From: Leishmania donovani
Taxonomy: Eukaryota; Euglenozoa; Kinetoplastea; Trypanosomatida; Trypanosomatidae
DNA: 64,000 nt
Direction of reading: 5' to 3'
Assembly: GCF_000227135.1 (NCBI RefSeq)
Contig: NC_018263.1
Coordinates: 1,579,367-1,643,366, forward strand
Under the pieces are notes generated by a model. It was not told where the DNA came from. It saw nothing but the letters and a program-made list of their open reading frames with translations, and made no database searches. Shown here piece by piece: positions 18,083 through 28,582 of this stretch; the first letter of the stretch is position 1; every line of letters starts with the position of its first letter. Made by a program: the position numbers and the translations under genes.

Positions 18083-20692
18083 AGCAACGAAAAAAAGAGG
18101 AGCAGAGGAGAGGGCAGGATGTGAAGGGGGAGGAGGGCGCCGCCGGGACCTCCTCACTGTCTTCCTCTTCCCTTTCTTCGTCCCCTTTCTTTTCGCGAGA
18201 GGCCATGAATGAAGTGGAAGAGACGGCAATGCATCGGGGGAGAAAGGCAGCTGCAGCACAATAGACATGCAAAAACGTGGGGGTGGGAAAGGAAGCCTCC
18301 TGCCCCCCCTGCCTTACGAGATGGGCCTCCGCGTGCACTTTTAACGTCGCGAAGCAAACGACACAACGCTGTTAGTTTCTCTCTCCTCATGATTAGACTC
18401 ATCGTTTCTTGTGTCTAACGTTATGCAATCATTTTTTTTTTGCCTTACGTTTTTCGTTGTTTGTGTGGGTGCGGGTGCACGGCTCTACGTATGTTCAAGC
18501 ATGGGTGTGTGCGGGTTGCGCGTACGTGCTTGTCGGAGTGGTTCTGGGCAGCTGCCTCTCTTTTTGTGCCTTCGAATGGACGTGTCTTTTTCTTTATCTA
18601 CCCTCTTCACGCGCCTTCTTCTCCTTCTGTTTGCTCGCTGCCTTCTTCCGCCGGTAGCACGGTGGAGCCCTTCCGGAGGGCAGCGTCAGAGGCGAGAAAC
18701 GCGGTAAAGGCGGGGCGGCATGAACGAAGCGAAGGAGCTTAACACGGCTGGACAAGGAACCAAGATGGTGCTCTGCGATGCAGCACCAGCTCCCCCCCCC
18801 TTGTGCAGGCACGCGGTCACCTTTTTCCACGTAGACGCACACAAACCCACCACGGCGAACAGCTTTTCAAGCTACCACGATATCATGTGACTGTATACTC
18901 TTCTTCCTTTCTTGGTTGTTCGGCCGTACTCTCCTTCCCTCCTTATTTTTTCTTTTTTCTGCTTACCGGCCTCTATCTCTTGCTCACCGCCTCTCATCCC
19001 TTTCCCATATTTATTCCTGTGCTCAATCCTGGATATCCTGCTCTGTTTGTTTACATTGTTGTTGCTTGCTTACGCAGGAGCCTGTCTTGGGGGTGGGTTT
19101 CGCTCTCCCCCCTCTCTTCCCTCTTCCACGATACGTGATGCCTTCAAACGGTAAGCACCCGGTGCGCAGCTCTCCTCCTCCCTCCCCACCCCACCACCCT
19201 TTCACATGTGATCGCCTGTATAAGGTGATCCGCACAGATGTCGCCCCCCTTCTTCCTAGTGCGTGCGCATGTTTTTTTTTTGTTGTTGCCTTGCCGGTCT
19301 ATGCCCTCTGCTCACGCGCTCTTATTTTTTTCCTTCGCCCACCCTTTTCTCTCCTGCGCTCATGTTTACTCTTTTTTGTTGTTGCTCCTTTCGCGCGCTC
19401 CTTCCTCACCTGCTTCATCTCGTAATATGGTCCCATCTATACCTCCGGCACTGTCAGAGGAAGTGAAGCGCAGACGTGCTCCTGGTTGCCGGATCAAAAC
19501 GGTAGCGAGGATGAAGGCAACTTTGTTTTGCGCGTAGGTGTCTCTGTTCTCTGTCTCCTTTTGATCACAACTGCTCCTTTTTCAAGCCCACATGTGCGTG
19601 AACATCCTGCCATCAACGCCCTCCCCACCCACCCCCTCATACGTTGCTGGCTTCGTTGTTGTTTTGCGTGGATGCCGACTACTCACAAGACACCTTGTTC
19701 ATCTGCTGTGGCACTTCTCGAGCATACTCCCCTCTTCGAAGCTGCGTTGCCCTTTGAACCCCTTCCTCCTCCCTCCTTTTCCTGTGTGTTTTTACGTCTG
19801 CTATAGTATGTGTTTAGCTGTGTGTGCGTGTGTCTCCCTACGTATGACTGTCTTTTCCTTCTTGATTATCGCCTTGCGACTATGTGTATCTATCGCTGTT
19901 GATAGGCTTCCCCTCATCTCGATATCTTTTCATTTGGCTTCCCTCTCCCCAACACAGGGCATCGTGGCTCTGTGGAAGGACGGTGTGTTTGATCGCTTTT
20001 TTGTTTTGTGTTTGTTTGCTTCTGAGGACGGGCGTCGGTCGTCGCCGTGGCTGTGGAGGCCGCGTGTGATTTTCCTCTGACTGCGGCCATCGGGCGTTTA
20101 TTCTTTTTTTTTTGCGGTTGCTGTTGTTGTTCGTGGTGCTTACCCCCTTTTTTGTGGGTCTCTGGCTCTCGGTCGTCTTCCCACACGAGCACCGATGAAT
20201 TTAGTGGGTCGATGATTGTAACATGCAATGCCTTTTAGTCGGTATGCTTTGCATGTACATGTGCTAGCGAAAATGGCAACAAGAGCAGCTGAGCGAGCGC
20301 ACAAGGAAAGTGCCACGGAAAGGCCCTTCAGGCCATGAAGCGTGGAGCGTTCGTGCAGCAGGAAAGATCTTGCTGACATTTGTGTCACTTCCTAAGCTGC
20401 GCACGCTGTAAGGCGGCAACTGAGGCAGAACAAAAAAAAAGAATACATGCATACGTGCGAAAGGGAGATCGAAAGAGAGAGCAGCATCGCTTGGTTGCTC
20501 CACCCCCCCCCCTTCACATGCACGCTCCTTTCTTGCGCTCGTCATCCTCCATCTCTCTCTCTTCTTTCCCATAACTGCACTGTACCCGCTCAACAAAGAC
20601 GCACAAACAATATCCATTGAAACTAAGCAAGAGCATACGCATTTATTTCTCGTATCATATTCTGTTTTCTTCTCTGTTATCTTCACCGACTT

Positions 20693-20720
20693 CTGTTTTT
20701 TTTTTTTGCGTTTTCCAAGT
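20693..20720 (+). promoter_or_regulatory. candidate trans-splice acceptor for second amastin-like gene
   Basis: A T-run of about 13 bases (tgttttttttttttgcg) is followed by TTTTCCAAG, with the acceptor AG at 20719-20720. The predicted 5' UTR is about 185 bases and contains the start-stop ATGTAG at 20853-20858. A second possible acceptor is the CAG near 20834. Confidence 0.45.
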
Positions 20721-20852
20721 TTCCTCGCACTACTTCACGCTTCCTCCTCCACCTTCTCTCTCTCCCCCCCACCACTCGTTGGCTTTACGCCTTGTGCTGG
20801 AGGGCGAATCAGCTGCACCACGCAGACGCTTACAGATATTATTGCTTGATAT

Positions 20853-20858
20853 ATGTAG
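20853..20858 (+). promoter_or_regulatory. minimal start-stop upstream ORF (ATGTAG)
   Basis: ATG is directly followed by TAG, 48 bases before the amastin-like start codon and downstream of both candidate splice acceptors. If it is in the mature leader it would make scanning ribosomes start and stop at once. That it has any function is inference. Confidence 0.35.
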
Positions 20859-20905
20859 GGCACCGCTGCCGCTCTCTGCCTCATTGCCCTCTCTCGACAA
20901 AGAAA

Positions 20906-21505
20906 ATGCTCATAATCCGCTTTGTTCTGCTGGTGCTGATCCTCGTGTTCTTCGTCGTTGCTCTCGTTGGCACGGTATCCCTGCCCCTGTACTCGAACAG
21001 GATCACGAGCTACAACCAGGATGGAAAGGTGGAGGTGTCGCTGTGGAACATTGTGGTGGGCAAGGTGACGGTGACGGGCGAGAACTCGACAAATGTGCCG
21101 ACCTCTATGCCGGTCCGCATCAACTATGCCGGCTGCGAAGAGTTTCGCGCTACGTTCCGCGCCATGCAAGCCTTCGCGATTGGCGGCACTGTCTTTGGCT
21201 TCTACGCGCTGCTCGTGTCCTGCTTGCAGTGTTTCTGCCGCCTGAAGGTCAAGCTGCCGCTGTTTCTCTTCCTCTTCCTGGCCATGCTTTGCGAGCTGTG
21301 CGTCGTCTTCATTGGCGGCGCAGCGTACAGCAAGGAGTTCTGCAAGAACCTAGACAAGAACGGCAACCTCACCACCATCATCTTCAAGGGCGCGGGCTAC
21401 AAGCTCGACACCGCCTTCATTCTTCAGGTGGTGGCACTGGTGGGGTATGCGATTTGCACCATCATCACCCCCTTCACCCAACAGCTCTGGTGCGGCAAGT
21501 CCTAA
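20906..21505 (+). CDS. amastin-like membrane protein, 199 aa
   Basis: Length and topology are standard for amastins: TM1 at residues 3-26 straight after the start, an extracellular loop rich in Asn and Thr with an N-glycosylation site (ENSTN), TM2 at about 83-110, TM3 at 117-141 and TM4 at 170-195. The segment C-E-E-F-R-A-T-F-R-A-M-Q just before TM2 is shared with the preceding gene, and the tandem arrangement supports common ancestry. Cysteines in the TM3-TM4 loop (KEFCKNL) are typical of surface tetraspans. The family acts at the parasite plasma membrane or parasitophorous interface and is often stage-regulated through its 3' UTR. The ATG at 20906 is the first in-frame ATG; an upstream in-frame TTG codon is not a start. 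Confidence 0.65.
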   Translation: MLIIRFVLLVLILVFFVVALVGTVSLPLYSNRITSYNQDGKVEVSLWNIVVGKVTVTGENSTNVPTSMPVRINYAGCEEFRATFRAMQAFAIGGTVFGFYALLVSCLQCFCRLKVKLPLFLFLFLAMLCELCVVFIGGAAYSKEFCKNLDKNGNLTTIIFKGAGYKLDTAFILQVVALVGYAICTIITPFTQQLWCGKS

Positions 21506-24500
21506 GCGCTTCAACCGCGTGCTATGGCGTAGGTGAAGCCGTCAAGGTGGGTGAGCAAGATGGGAACACTAACGAAAATCTTCAGCGAAGGAAAGTCGAT
21601 GACGGATGAGGGGGAGGGGACGGAGCAGAAAAGAACTAGTGGATCTTCACGGCTACACATGCTTGTTGCATGTGTCTTTTGCCTGTCCTTGCCTTGTCAC
21701 CATTGAAGCCCACTTCCTCGGCGTGCTGTTCCTACCCCCCCCCCCACCACCACCACCTCAAGAGAGCCGCCCTCGTTGCAGACTTTCTGGCGCTCTTCTG
21801 TTTTGCATCTCTAAAGCACTGTCTTATACTTTGAGTACAGAGCAAGCAACGTTTCCGCCGTATAATACCTCTGTATGTGCCCCTGAAACACAGATACAGA
21901 CCGGAAAAGGGGGCCGTCGCATCACACTCGGGCGTGTACTCTCTGGCAGCAGCACCTTTTTTTTTTGGTGCTGCTTCCGTCCTCGTTCGTGTATGTGTGT
22001 GGTTGGGCGGGTGTTGGCGCGAGTATTTGCGGCCCTTTTCGTCTTGCCTTTTTTGTGTTACTTGCTCGTTTGCATTCACTTTTCTGCGGATTTTTCAAGC
22101 GTGGATATGCCCGCCCCCTTCCCGCCCCTCTTCTCCTGTGATGGCTGCTTGCTCTCTTCCATCTCGACGCTTGCATGCCTGCGTGCAGGTATGCGCCCCT
22201 TGTACTGTCACGTCACACAAAACGGTGCCTTCTAGCACGCACACGCGCACATAGGCAATCATGAGAGAGGCGGCCCAGACTCACCGGCGAGCAGTCCCAT
22301 CGGGTATACCAAGGGGCGTCTCTCTCTGCTCTTCCTCTCTCGCTTTCTTTCACACATCCGGACGCGCAGTCATGTTGGGGGCGCAACGGCGTCGTTCAGC
22401 GTCATTAATGACTAGCTTTCCCTCTTCTTCCCCCTTCATTGGGCTTCTTCTACTGCTTTGCTATTTCTTGTTCTTTGTGCCGTCTCTTTATTCTTCTGCT
22501 CCCCAGGGCGTCGTTTTTTTTTTTCATCTATTCAGCTCTGGCCTTGTGTATCCATGTGCCCGGGTCATGACTGCATGTATAAGCATTACGTGTGTGCTTG
22601 TGTGTGTCTGTGTGTCTGTGTGTAGGCCATTCCCCATGTTTCTTGTGTGTTCCTGAATGACCTGTTTCTCTTTTCTTTTTCTTTCATGTGGCCCATATGT
22701 GTCTGGCGTCTGCGCTGGGGCACCGCAAGTGCCCATTGGGCAAAGAGTGCTGGTGCGTTTGCATACGTGTGTACACCGGGTATCTGCGTTGCGTCGCGCA
22801 TAGTTGCACACTACCTCATGTGTGAAGTTTTCTTTCCTTCTGTGATGACTCGGTCGTGCTTCTTCTTTTTGTGAAGACGAGGGAGGAGGGAGAAGTGAGG
22901 ATGGGACGTTGCTCCCTCTTCTGTCTCCCTCGCTCTTTTTTGTGTTTTTATTTTATTTTATTATTATTATTATTGTATGTGCCAAAGGGGTTTTTCGGAT
23001 GCAGATCTGTTGTTTTTTTTTGTTTTTTTTTTTTTTTTGGTCCGACAAACAAACAATGAACATGGGGCACGCGGAGAGCGGCGTAGACAAGCACTTCAAA
23101 GATGGTCGCTCACACACTCGCTCCCTTTCTAGCCTACTTGGGCCTCTGTGTCTTTGCTGTGTGCCACATATGTTTTGTGCGAGTTTATGTATGTTATTGT
23201 GTTTTGTTACGTACGGTTTATGTGTTTGGGTTGCTTCCTGTGCACGTGAGTTCCCCTTCCCTCCATACTTTTTTTCGTCTCCTTCGGTCTTTCTCTTGTT
23301 GATTTCGTCATGCCGCTTTTCTCGGTAATGAGTTTTCACTTGAGGTGGGGTGTGGAGGGAGGGGGTCTATCCGGTTGCACTCCGCGGCCCTCCTCGCTAC
23401 CGGCACCATCATCACTCGCCTGTCCAAATGTTCTCCGGCCTCTTCTCTCCGGTGTCCTTCCTTGTCTACCCTCCGCCGTTCCAGGCGTGCGCCGCACGGA
23501 TGCGGTCCCCGCAAACAAACAATCTCACGGCATCCACCCTAGCGCCGGCGGAGAGGCAGACGCGGCAGCAGATGATCGGTGGGGATGAACAAGAAGGCGG
23601 CAGAAAAGGGGAAAGCTCGCTGCCCCTTTGCATTATGGTGCAGCGCGTCGACTGCGTCGTCGACAACGATGCCTCACTCTTTCGCGCTCTTGGCCTCTTT
23701 GACTGCAGCCGCATCTGCATGAACGCGCACATGGCATTCATCGGTGTATCGCTTTTTCTTTTTTTTTTTCGGCGCGTCTTTTTTTTTTGCTTTTCACTAT
23801 TTGAAGGGAAAACACTCAAAGAAGGGTTGAAAAGGTCAGGCAGAAGTCGAGCTCTGCAGCCAAGTCGGAAAGGCTGAAGGGGTGAACGCAGAAAAAAAAG
23901 AAAACAGGAAGCCGCAGCATCACAGCGAGGGGACAAGGGCAGTGAGTAATAGCTGTTCTCCCCTTCCCTCACTCTGTAGTCTTTCTCCACGACCACACTT
24001 TTCTCGCCTGTGCTGCGTAGAGGCTGCACGGGTCCCTGCTAAAGGACGAGGAAGAATGCGACGAGGGTGAGGGCGGAGAAGTCGAAAGAGCTGGGAGAGA
24101 GGCGAAGAAACTCACCAGTCTCACGCGCATACTCGCTTTTTGTTTGTTTAACTTTGATGAGTGAAGTGTGCAAACGAAGGAGAGGCTGGTAGCATTCAAG
24201 TTCGGCTCAGATTTTGGCTGTTTGCTGGTGTGTGTTTTTGCTGCCCGCACTCATCAACTCAGCATGGAAGAGATGAGGCGAAGACTGTCGCTCATGTTCT
24301 GCCTTTTTATCTCATTCTAATGACCATGCGTTCCCCCACCAGCCCCTCGTGCACATTCTTATTCGACCTCTCTCTCTCTTGACGCTACATCTCTGTGTGT
24401 GCGGGTGTTCGTGTGCTGGCTGCTCCTTTATGTCTCCGTCTTGCTAGCTCTTTTTTTTCTCTGCCTTTTCTTTCTTTCCCCTACACCCTTGCCTCCTCCC

Positions 24501-25253
24501 TCCCTCTCCTGTCCTCTCTCGCGCCCCACTCCCACTCCCCCTCCACAAATGCGCCATTCTTTATGTAACGGGTGTCACAGGGGGTGCTTCGAGAAACGAG
24601 GGGAAGAGGAAAGGGTCGGCAGTCGTGGTCGCACGCGTGTTGGCCGTCCCTGTATCGGTGAAAGTATTTTTTTGGACTAATCTGAAGGTGCATATAGTTG
24701 CTTGTTTTCCTTCCGTGTGTGTGTGTGTTCGTGTGTGTGGTTAGGGGAACCGGCTTCGTCATTTTTTCTTCAGCGGGCAAATACAGAAGCGCGCGACGCG
24801 ACGAGCGGGGGCCTCCTCCATTCCTGGGCAGCGGTAGCGTGGGCGTGGAGGCGAGCGGAGTGAGACATCGCTTTGCAACGTGCGTCACCACTCCCACCCC
24901 TTTGCTTCGTATTCCGGCGCCGCCAAGCCGTGGAGCGCCGCCTTGTGTGGTTTCCACAGAGCAGGGATTGAGGCGGACACATGTGGTCGCTACAGACGCA
25001 GAGAGAGAAAAACTCTTCATGGGCGGCCTCTGCGACAAAGTCGGTACTCGGCAAAGACATGATTGACCAGTTTTTCGTTGGGCTAACACCCTCTCCACCT
25101 GCTCGCTGTCATTTTGCTTGGCCACCTCTCCCCTCCTTCTCTCCGTCATTCACTCTATGCCTGCCTGTTGCTGTGCGTTACCTCGTGTGTCGCCGCATAG
25201 AAGCACGTCTCTTGAACAAAGCAGCTGCTGTCATCACACGCGCCACAAATACA
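21506..25253. other. unusually long gene-poor region (3.7 kb)
   Basis: It is T-rich and C-rich on the + strand with long homopolymers (T-runs near 22515, 23010-23040 and 23760-23790; C-run near 21735) and an ATT/TTA microsatellite at 22950-22975. One GC-rich island at 23340-23740 contains a doubtful open frame, listed separately. No other gene, RNA or repeat could be supported. Confidence 0.5.
23428..23877 (+). CDS. doubtful small ORF or gene remnant
   Basis: From the ATG at 23428 a frame of 149 codons runs through a GC-rich island, which stands out from the T-rich DNA around it. The first 105 residues have reasonable composition (MFSGLFSPVSFLVYPPP, later MVQRVDCVVDNDASLFRALG). The frame then crosses two poly-T tracts encoding runs of Phe and ends in a basic stretch, which looks like UTR read-through. 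It may be a small real protein whose end has shifted frame, a decayed gene fragment or chance. No homologue is recognised. Confidence 0.22.
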   Translation: MFSGLFSPVSFLVYPPPFQACAARMRSPQTNNLTASTLAPAERQTRQQMIGGDEQEGGRKGESSLPLCIMVQRVDCVVDNDASLFRALGLFDCSRICMNAHMAFIGVSLFLFFFRRVFFFCFSLFEGKTLKEGLKRSGRSRALQPSRKG

Positions 25254-25823
25254 ATGTCAGCGTCTTCCGAGGCAGCGAAGCTGCAAACACCGCCACAGCA
25301 GCGGCAGGTGCACTACATATCTGATAACGTGTACTCACTCGGAACTCTTAGTTGCGCCGTCTGTGGCCAGACCTTCCCGATTCACACGAACGCGTGCCAG
25401 CGCAGCACCTGCGGCTGGTGCGGAACTCTGCACGAGCCCGGCACGCACTCGGCGCTTCAGAAGCATCATCGTGCCATGCGCAGGACAAGCGATGGTGTCA
25501 AAACGAGCAGCAAGATGTGCTCCCTGGACACCAGCGCTGCTCTCTTCTTCACCGAGAAGGAAGTGACCGCCGCAGTGGAATACATTCGCCAGACGCTGGG
25601 TGGCACGTCGCCCTTTGGGGCAGCTCCCGGCGCCGTTGGTGGAGCCAAGAGTGCCGGCATTACCGAGGTGGATAATCGCATTATTGAGGAAGCCTTCTGC
25701 GAGACGTGCGGTGTCCACCGCCCCTGCAAGACCTTTGCCCGGCAAACGCGTAGCGCGGATGAGGGTCAGACAATTTTCTTTCAGTGCACCAAGTGCAGCT
25801 CGGAGTGGCAGCAGAACTCTTAA
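25254..25823 (+). CDS. RPA12: RNA polymerase zinc-ribbon subunit, RPA12-like (Pol I)
   Basis: The 189-residue protein has the two zinc ribbons of the A12/RPB9/TFIIS family. N-terminal cysteine pairs are C34-x2-C37 and C53-x2-C56. The C-terminal ribbon has C149-x2-C152, then QTRSADEGQ at 164-172 and C178-x2-C181. The R-S-A-D-E acidic hairpin is the residue set that stimulates transcript cleavage in the polymerase active site. The following G-Q-T with FF is closest to Pol I A12 (human ZNRD1 has RSADEGQTVFY); Pol III C11 has P-M-T there and RPB9 lacks the motif. The linker of about 90 residues is longer than in yeast. An in-frame ATG at 24981 would add 91 residues, but a CT-rich tract and AG at about 25125-25200 lie in between, so 25254 is preferred. 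Confidence 0.75.
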   Translation: MSASSEAAKLQTPPQQRQVHYISDNVYSLGTLSCAVCGQTFPIHTNACQRSTCGWCGTLHEPGTHSALQKHHRAMRRTSDGVKTSSKMCSLDTSAALFFTEKEVTAAVEYIRQTLGGTSPFGAAPGAVGGAKSAGITEVDNRIIEEAFCETCGVHRPCKTFARQTRSADEGQTIFFQCTKCSSEWQQNS

Positions 25824-26617
25824 GAGGTCGGCCGTGACGCCCCACGGCCTCATCTCAGTTTCTCAAGCCGTCACGACAACAACGCTTAGGGGACGGAAAA
25901 GAGTTCGCGTTTGTCCTCGTGCGTTCCTCCTCCCTTTATTCTTCTCCGCTTTCGGCATCGGTGCTGGTGCATGTTTGCATGTGTATGCGTGTGTGTGTGT
26001 GTGTCTTTTCTGTGCGATCAACGTCTCCTCCGTAACTGTGGCTAACAGGATTCTCAACCTCCAAATATGTCGCCGTCAGAGTGATCATGCCCCATCACAT
26101 CACCTCTTGTCGTCTCTGAGCAAGACTAGAAAGCGAACCTCTTTTATTGAGGGCGGTGTCTATTGGGGGACGTCTACGAGATCACTTCGCCCCGTCTGCT
26201 TCCCTCTCTTGCCGTTGTGAGTCTGCATATGTACAACGCGGCACGCGTTCCTCTCTGCTTATACTTGTCCATGCACTTCTTTCTTGACCTTGCGTCTGTG
26301 GTACTTTGTATGTGTGTGTGTGGGGGGGGGGGCGACTCCTCTCTCGGATATGTCGCTCACCTGCTCGAATGCACACGCAGTGGCGATTGCGTGGTGCCAA
26401 GCGCTGGTGCTTACTCTACCCTGTGAGTTTGCGAGAGTGTCGTGGTGGCCGACGCTGCAGTTTGAACCTGTGAGTCGCTGCGCTGCTTCATCGCGAAGAT
26501 ACGAAAGCGAGAAAGCGCGCGTTGAGGAGGTCTGCGCAGTTTCGTGTTTTTTTCTCTTTCTCTCACTCTAGGTCATCTGACAAGAAAAGGGTCTAACATA
26601 AGCGACTTTAGACTCCG
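25824..26617. other. intergenic region
   Basis: It contains a TG run near 25988-26003, a second TG run ending in a long G-run near 26308-26332, and a T/C tract at 26545-26570 followed by AG that can splice the next gene. Nothing else is supported. Confidence 0.5.
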
Positions 26618-28582
26618 ATGGTGCTGGCTGGTGAATCTCGCACAGCCTCGGCGGCTGCGCAGAAGCCAGCTGCGGCTTCAACACTTTCTCCGTACCCGCC
26701 GCATCCGGCTGGGGGCGTCGGCGCAAGCGCCATGACAAAGAGCGCCACGCAGGCTTCCTCCACAGCTTCGCCGGCGGCGGCTAACGCGGCTTCAGCAAAG
26801 GAGGCGTCCAGCACGATTTGTGATCTTGCCGCCACGACGGCGCCGGTGGAGTGCTTGCTGCAGATAGGCCAGCCGAGCTTCTCCACGCAGCTCGACTTCA
26901 TTAAGGTAAACCGCGCGGTGGCCTCTCTGGAGCGCGCGGTGGAGCGACTAGAGCTGCTCAGCCTTCTAGATGCCGCCGGCCCCACCCCAGGTATGGAGGG
27001 AAGCCACCAAAATGCGAATGGCACGAGAACTGCTTCGAGTGCGATAGCTGTTGCTGCGGCGTCGACAGCTAGCTTTTATCCGCACAACTCATCGCGTGGA
27101 CCCGCCGTGCTGGCGGGCGTCGCCCACGACGCGAGCGTCGCCACCGCGCAGAAGGTGGCGGAGGTGCTGGCAGTCACTCAGCAGCAGCGTGGCTGCGGAC
27201 GCGCGTCGGTGCTCGAGTTGCTCGCGGAGCTGCGGGTGTTGGAGCGCCGCTACGGGGAGCTGTTAACCCAGGATCAGCCAACCGTGCTCCTCCACCCTGG
27301 GGAACCGCAGCTGCATCCCAAGTGCTTCGCACACGTTCGCGACCCCTCGAAGGCGGCTTTGCAACGGGAGCTAGCCTTGGTGTCTAACCGACTTCGAGAT
27401 ACGAATCGTCTCCTCTGTACACAGCTACAGGACAACCCTCAAGACGCGGACAACTGGGCCAAGGTGTGCAATGGACGACGGGAGCTGACGGCGTTACTGA
27501 AAGAGGCGATCAAAGAGCTGACCGTGGGATACAAGGAAGCCCTGCAGACCCAGCAGCTCCGACAGCAGCAGCACCAGGCAAACGCTGTCCTCGACGGTGG
27601 TCTTCGGCAAAGCATCGCCCAGACCGGCGTCGGCGAGGACGCTCACTTCGGTCATGTGGCATTCAACGGCGCTGGTGCCTTCGGACTCGCCCGGAGCGAC
27701 AGTAGGCCATCTTCCACGGCCGGCGGTGGTGCCGTCTCCACCGAGAGTGGGTCGCGGGCCTCCGTCTTTCTCAAATGCTTTGGCAGCAATTTGCAGCGAC
27801 CTCGCGTGTCGCGAGTGGTACAGCAGGGGCCGCGCATCCCGCTCTCTTCGTCTTACCAGCAGTTCGCCGTGAAGATTCTGCAGGAAGAGGCGTCGCAGCG
27901 CTGGGCGGATGATGTGCTGGCCAAGGAGCGCGCGCTAAATCAAAACGTAAAGCAGCTGCAGGTGGACCTTGTGCGTGAGCGTGAGCTGAAGGACAAGGAG
28001 GTTGCGGAACGCCTCGCCCGCATCTCGGCATTGAAGGTAGAGCTGCGCAAGCTAAAAACTGCCTTGCAGCAGCGCAGTGAGGCAGCCAAGGCCTGCGGTG
28101 AAGCGGCCACTGAAAACCTTCAGCGTGAGGGCGCCGCCGAGGTGCGGGACGTGAGAAAAGCGATACAGCAGGATGAGCAGCTGCTCTCCATCGGCGCCAC
28201 GACGCACGAAGTGTTTAGCGCGTACCTACACGAACGCACTACCGCAATGGACTCGTTGGCTGGCGAGTGGGAAGCCAAGACGCTCCATGAGCTCAAGAAG
28301 AAGGAGGCAGCAAAAATCGACGCGGAGGGGAGTCGCCAGGCGTGTGCGCAGCGTCTCACAGACCTCGAGCACGAGCGAGACGCTCAGCAGGAACTCAAGG
28401 GGCAGCGCGACTCTGCGCAAAAGGCAGAGGAGGAAGCACGGAGGCGAGCTGAAGAGCAGCGGGACGCCGAGTACGCGGCAGCATCGGTGCTGGAGGCCGC
28501 GCTTAAGGCCATGATGACGCGACAAACCATCAGCAAGCTACAGAAGAGCTCCAAAAAGAAAAAGAAGAAGGCGGCAAGCTAA
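26618..28582 (+). CDS. coiled-coil protein, possibly axonemal (DRC9/DRC10-like), 654 aa
   Basis: The N-terminal 80 residues are Ala/Ser/Pro-rich. A helical block at about 200-305 (LLAELRVLERRYGELL, LVSNRLRDTNRLLC, WAKVCNGRRELTALL) precedes a Gly/Ser linker. From about 416 to 640 the protein is a long charged coiled coil with two halves, including EWEAKTLHELKKKE and a final LysX tail (SSKKKKKKAAS). A helical middle plus a coil with a W-E-x-K segment and a Lys-rich end is reminiscent of nexin-dynein regulatory complex subunits DRC9/DRC10 (IQCG/IQCD), but no IQ motif is visible, so this is only a suggestion. There is no membrane segment or signal. Confidence 0.65.
   Translation: MVLAGESRTASAAAQKPAAASTLSPYPPHPAGGVGASAMTKSATQASSTASPAAANAASAKEASSTICDLAATTAPVECLLQIGQPSFSTQLDFIKVNRAVASLERAVERLELLSLLDAAGPTPGMEGSHQNANGTRTASSAIAVAAASTASFYPHNSSRGPAVLAGVAHDASVATAQKVAEVLAVTQQQRGCGRASVLELLAELRVLERRYGELLTQDQPTVLLHPGEPQLHPKCFAHVRDPSKAALQRELALVSNRLRDTNRLLCTQLQDNPQDADNWAKVCNGRRELTALLKEAIKELTVGYKEALQTQQLRQQQHQANAVLDGGLRQSIAQTGVGEDAHFGHVAFNGAGAFGLARSDSRPSSTAGGGAVSTESGSRASVFLKCFGSNLQRPRVSRVVQQGPRIPLSSSYQQFAVKILQEEASQRWADDVLAKERALNQNVKQLQVDLVRERELKDKEVAERLARISALKVELRKLKTALQQRSEAAKACGEAATENLQREGAAEVRDVRKAIQQDEQLLSIGATTHEVFSAYLHERTTAMDSLAGEWEAKTLHELKKKEAAKIDAEGSRQACAQRLTDLEHERDAQQELKGQRDSAQKAEEEARRRAEEQRDAEYAAASVLEAALKAMMTRQTISKLQKSSKKKKKKAAS

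Larger units (their letters stand above)
18083..20905. other. long intergenic region between two amastin-like genes
   Basis: About 2.8 kb shows no supportable gene. It contains many T-rich and CT-rich tracts (18430-18650, 18900-18970, 19270-19400, 20105-20125) and a C8 run near 18791. Such length and T-richness fit a long amastin-type 3' UTR with regulatory function. I did not recognise the conserved amastin 3' UTR stability element by eye. Confidence 0.55.

Noticed and set aside
24981..25253. 91-codon extension of the RPA12-like gene from an upstream ATG
   Set aside because: A CT-rich tract and AG lie between this ATG and 25254, and the extra residues are not conserved-looking or family-like.
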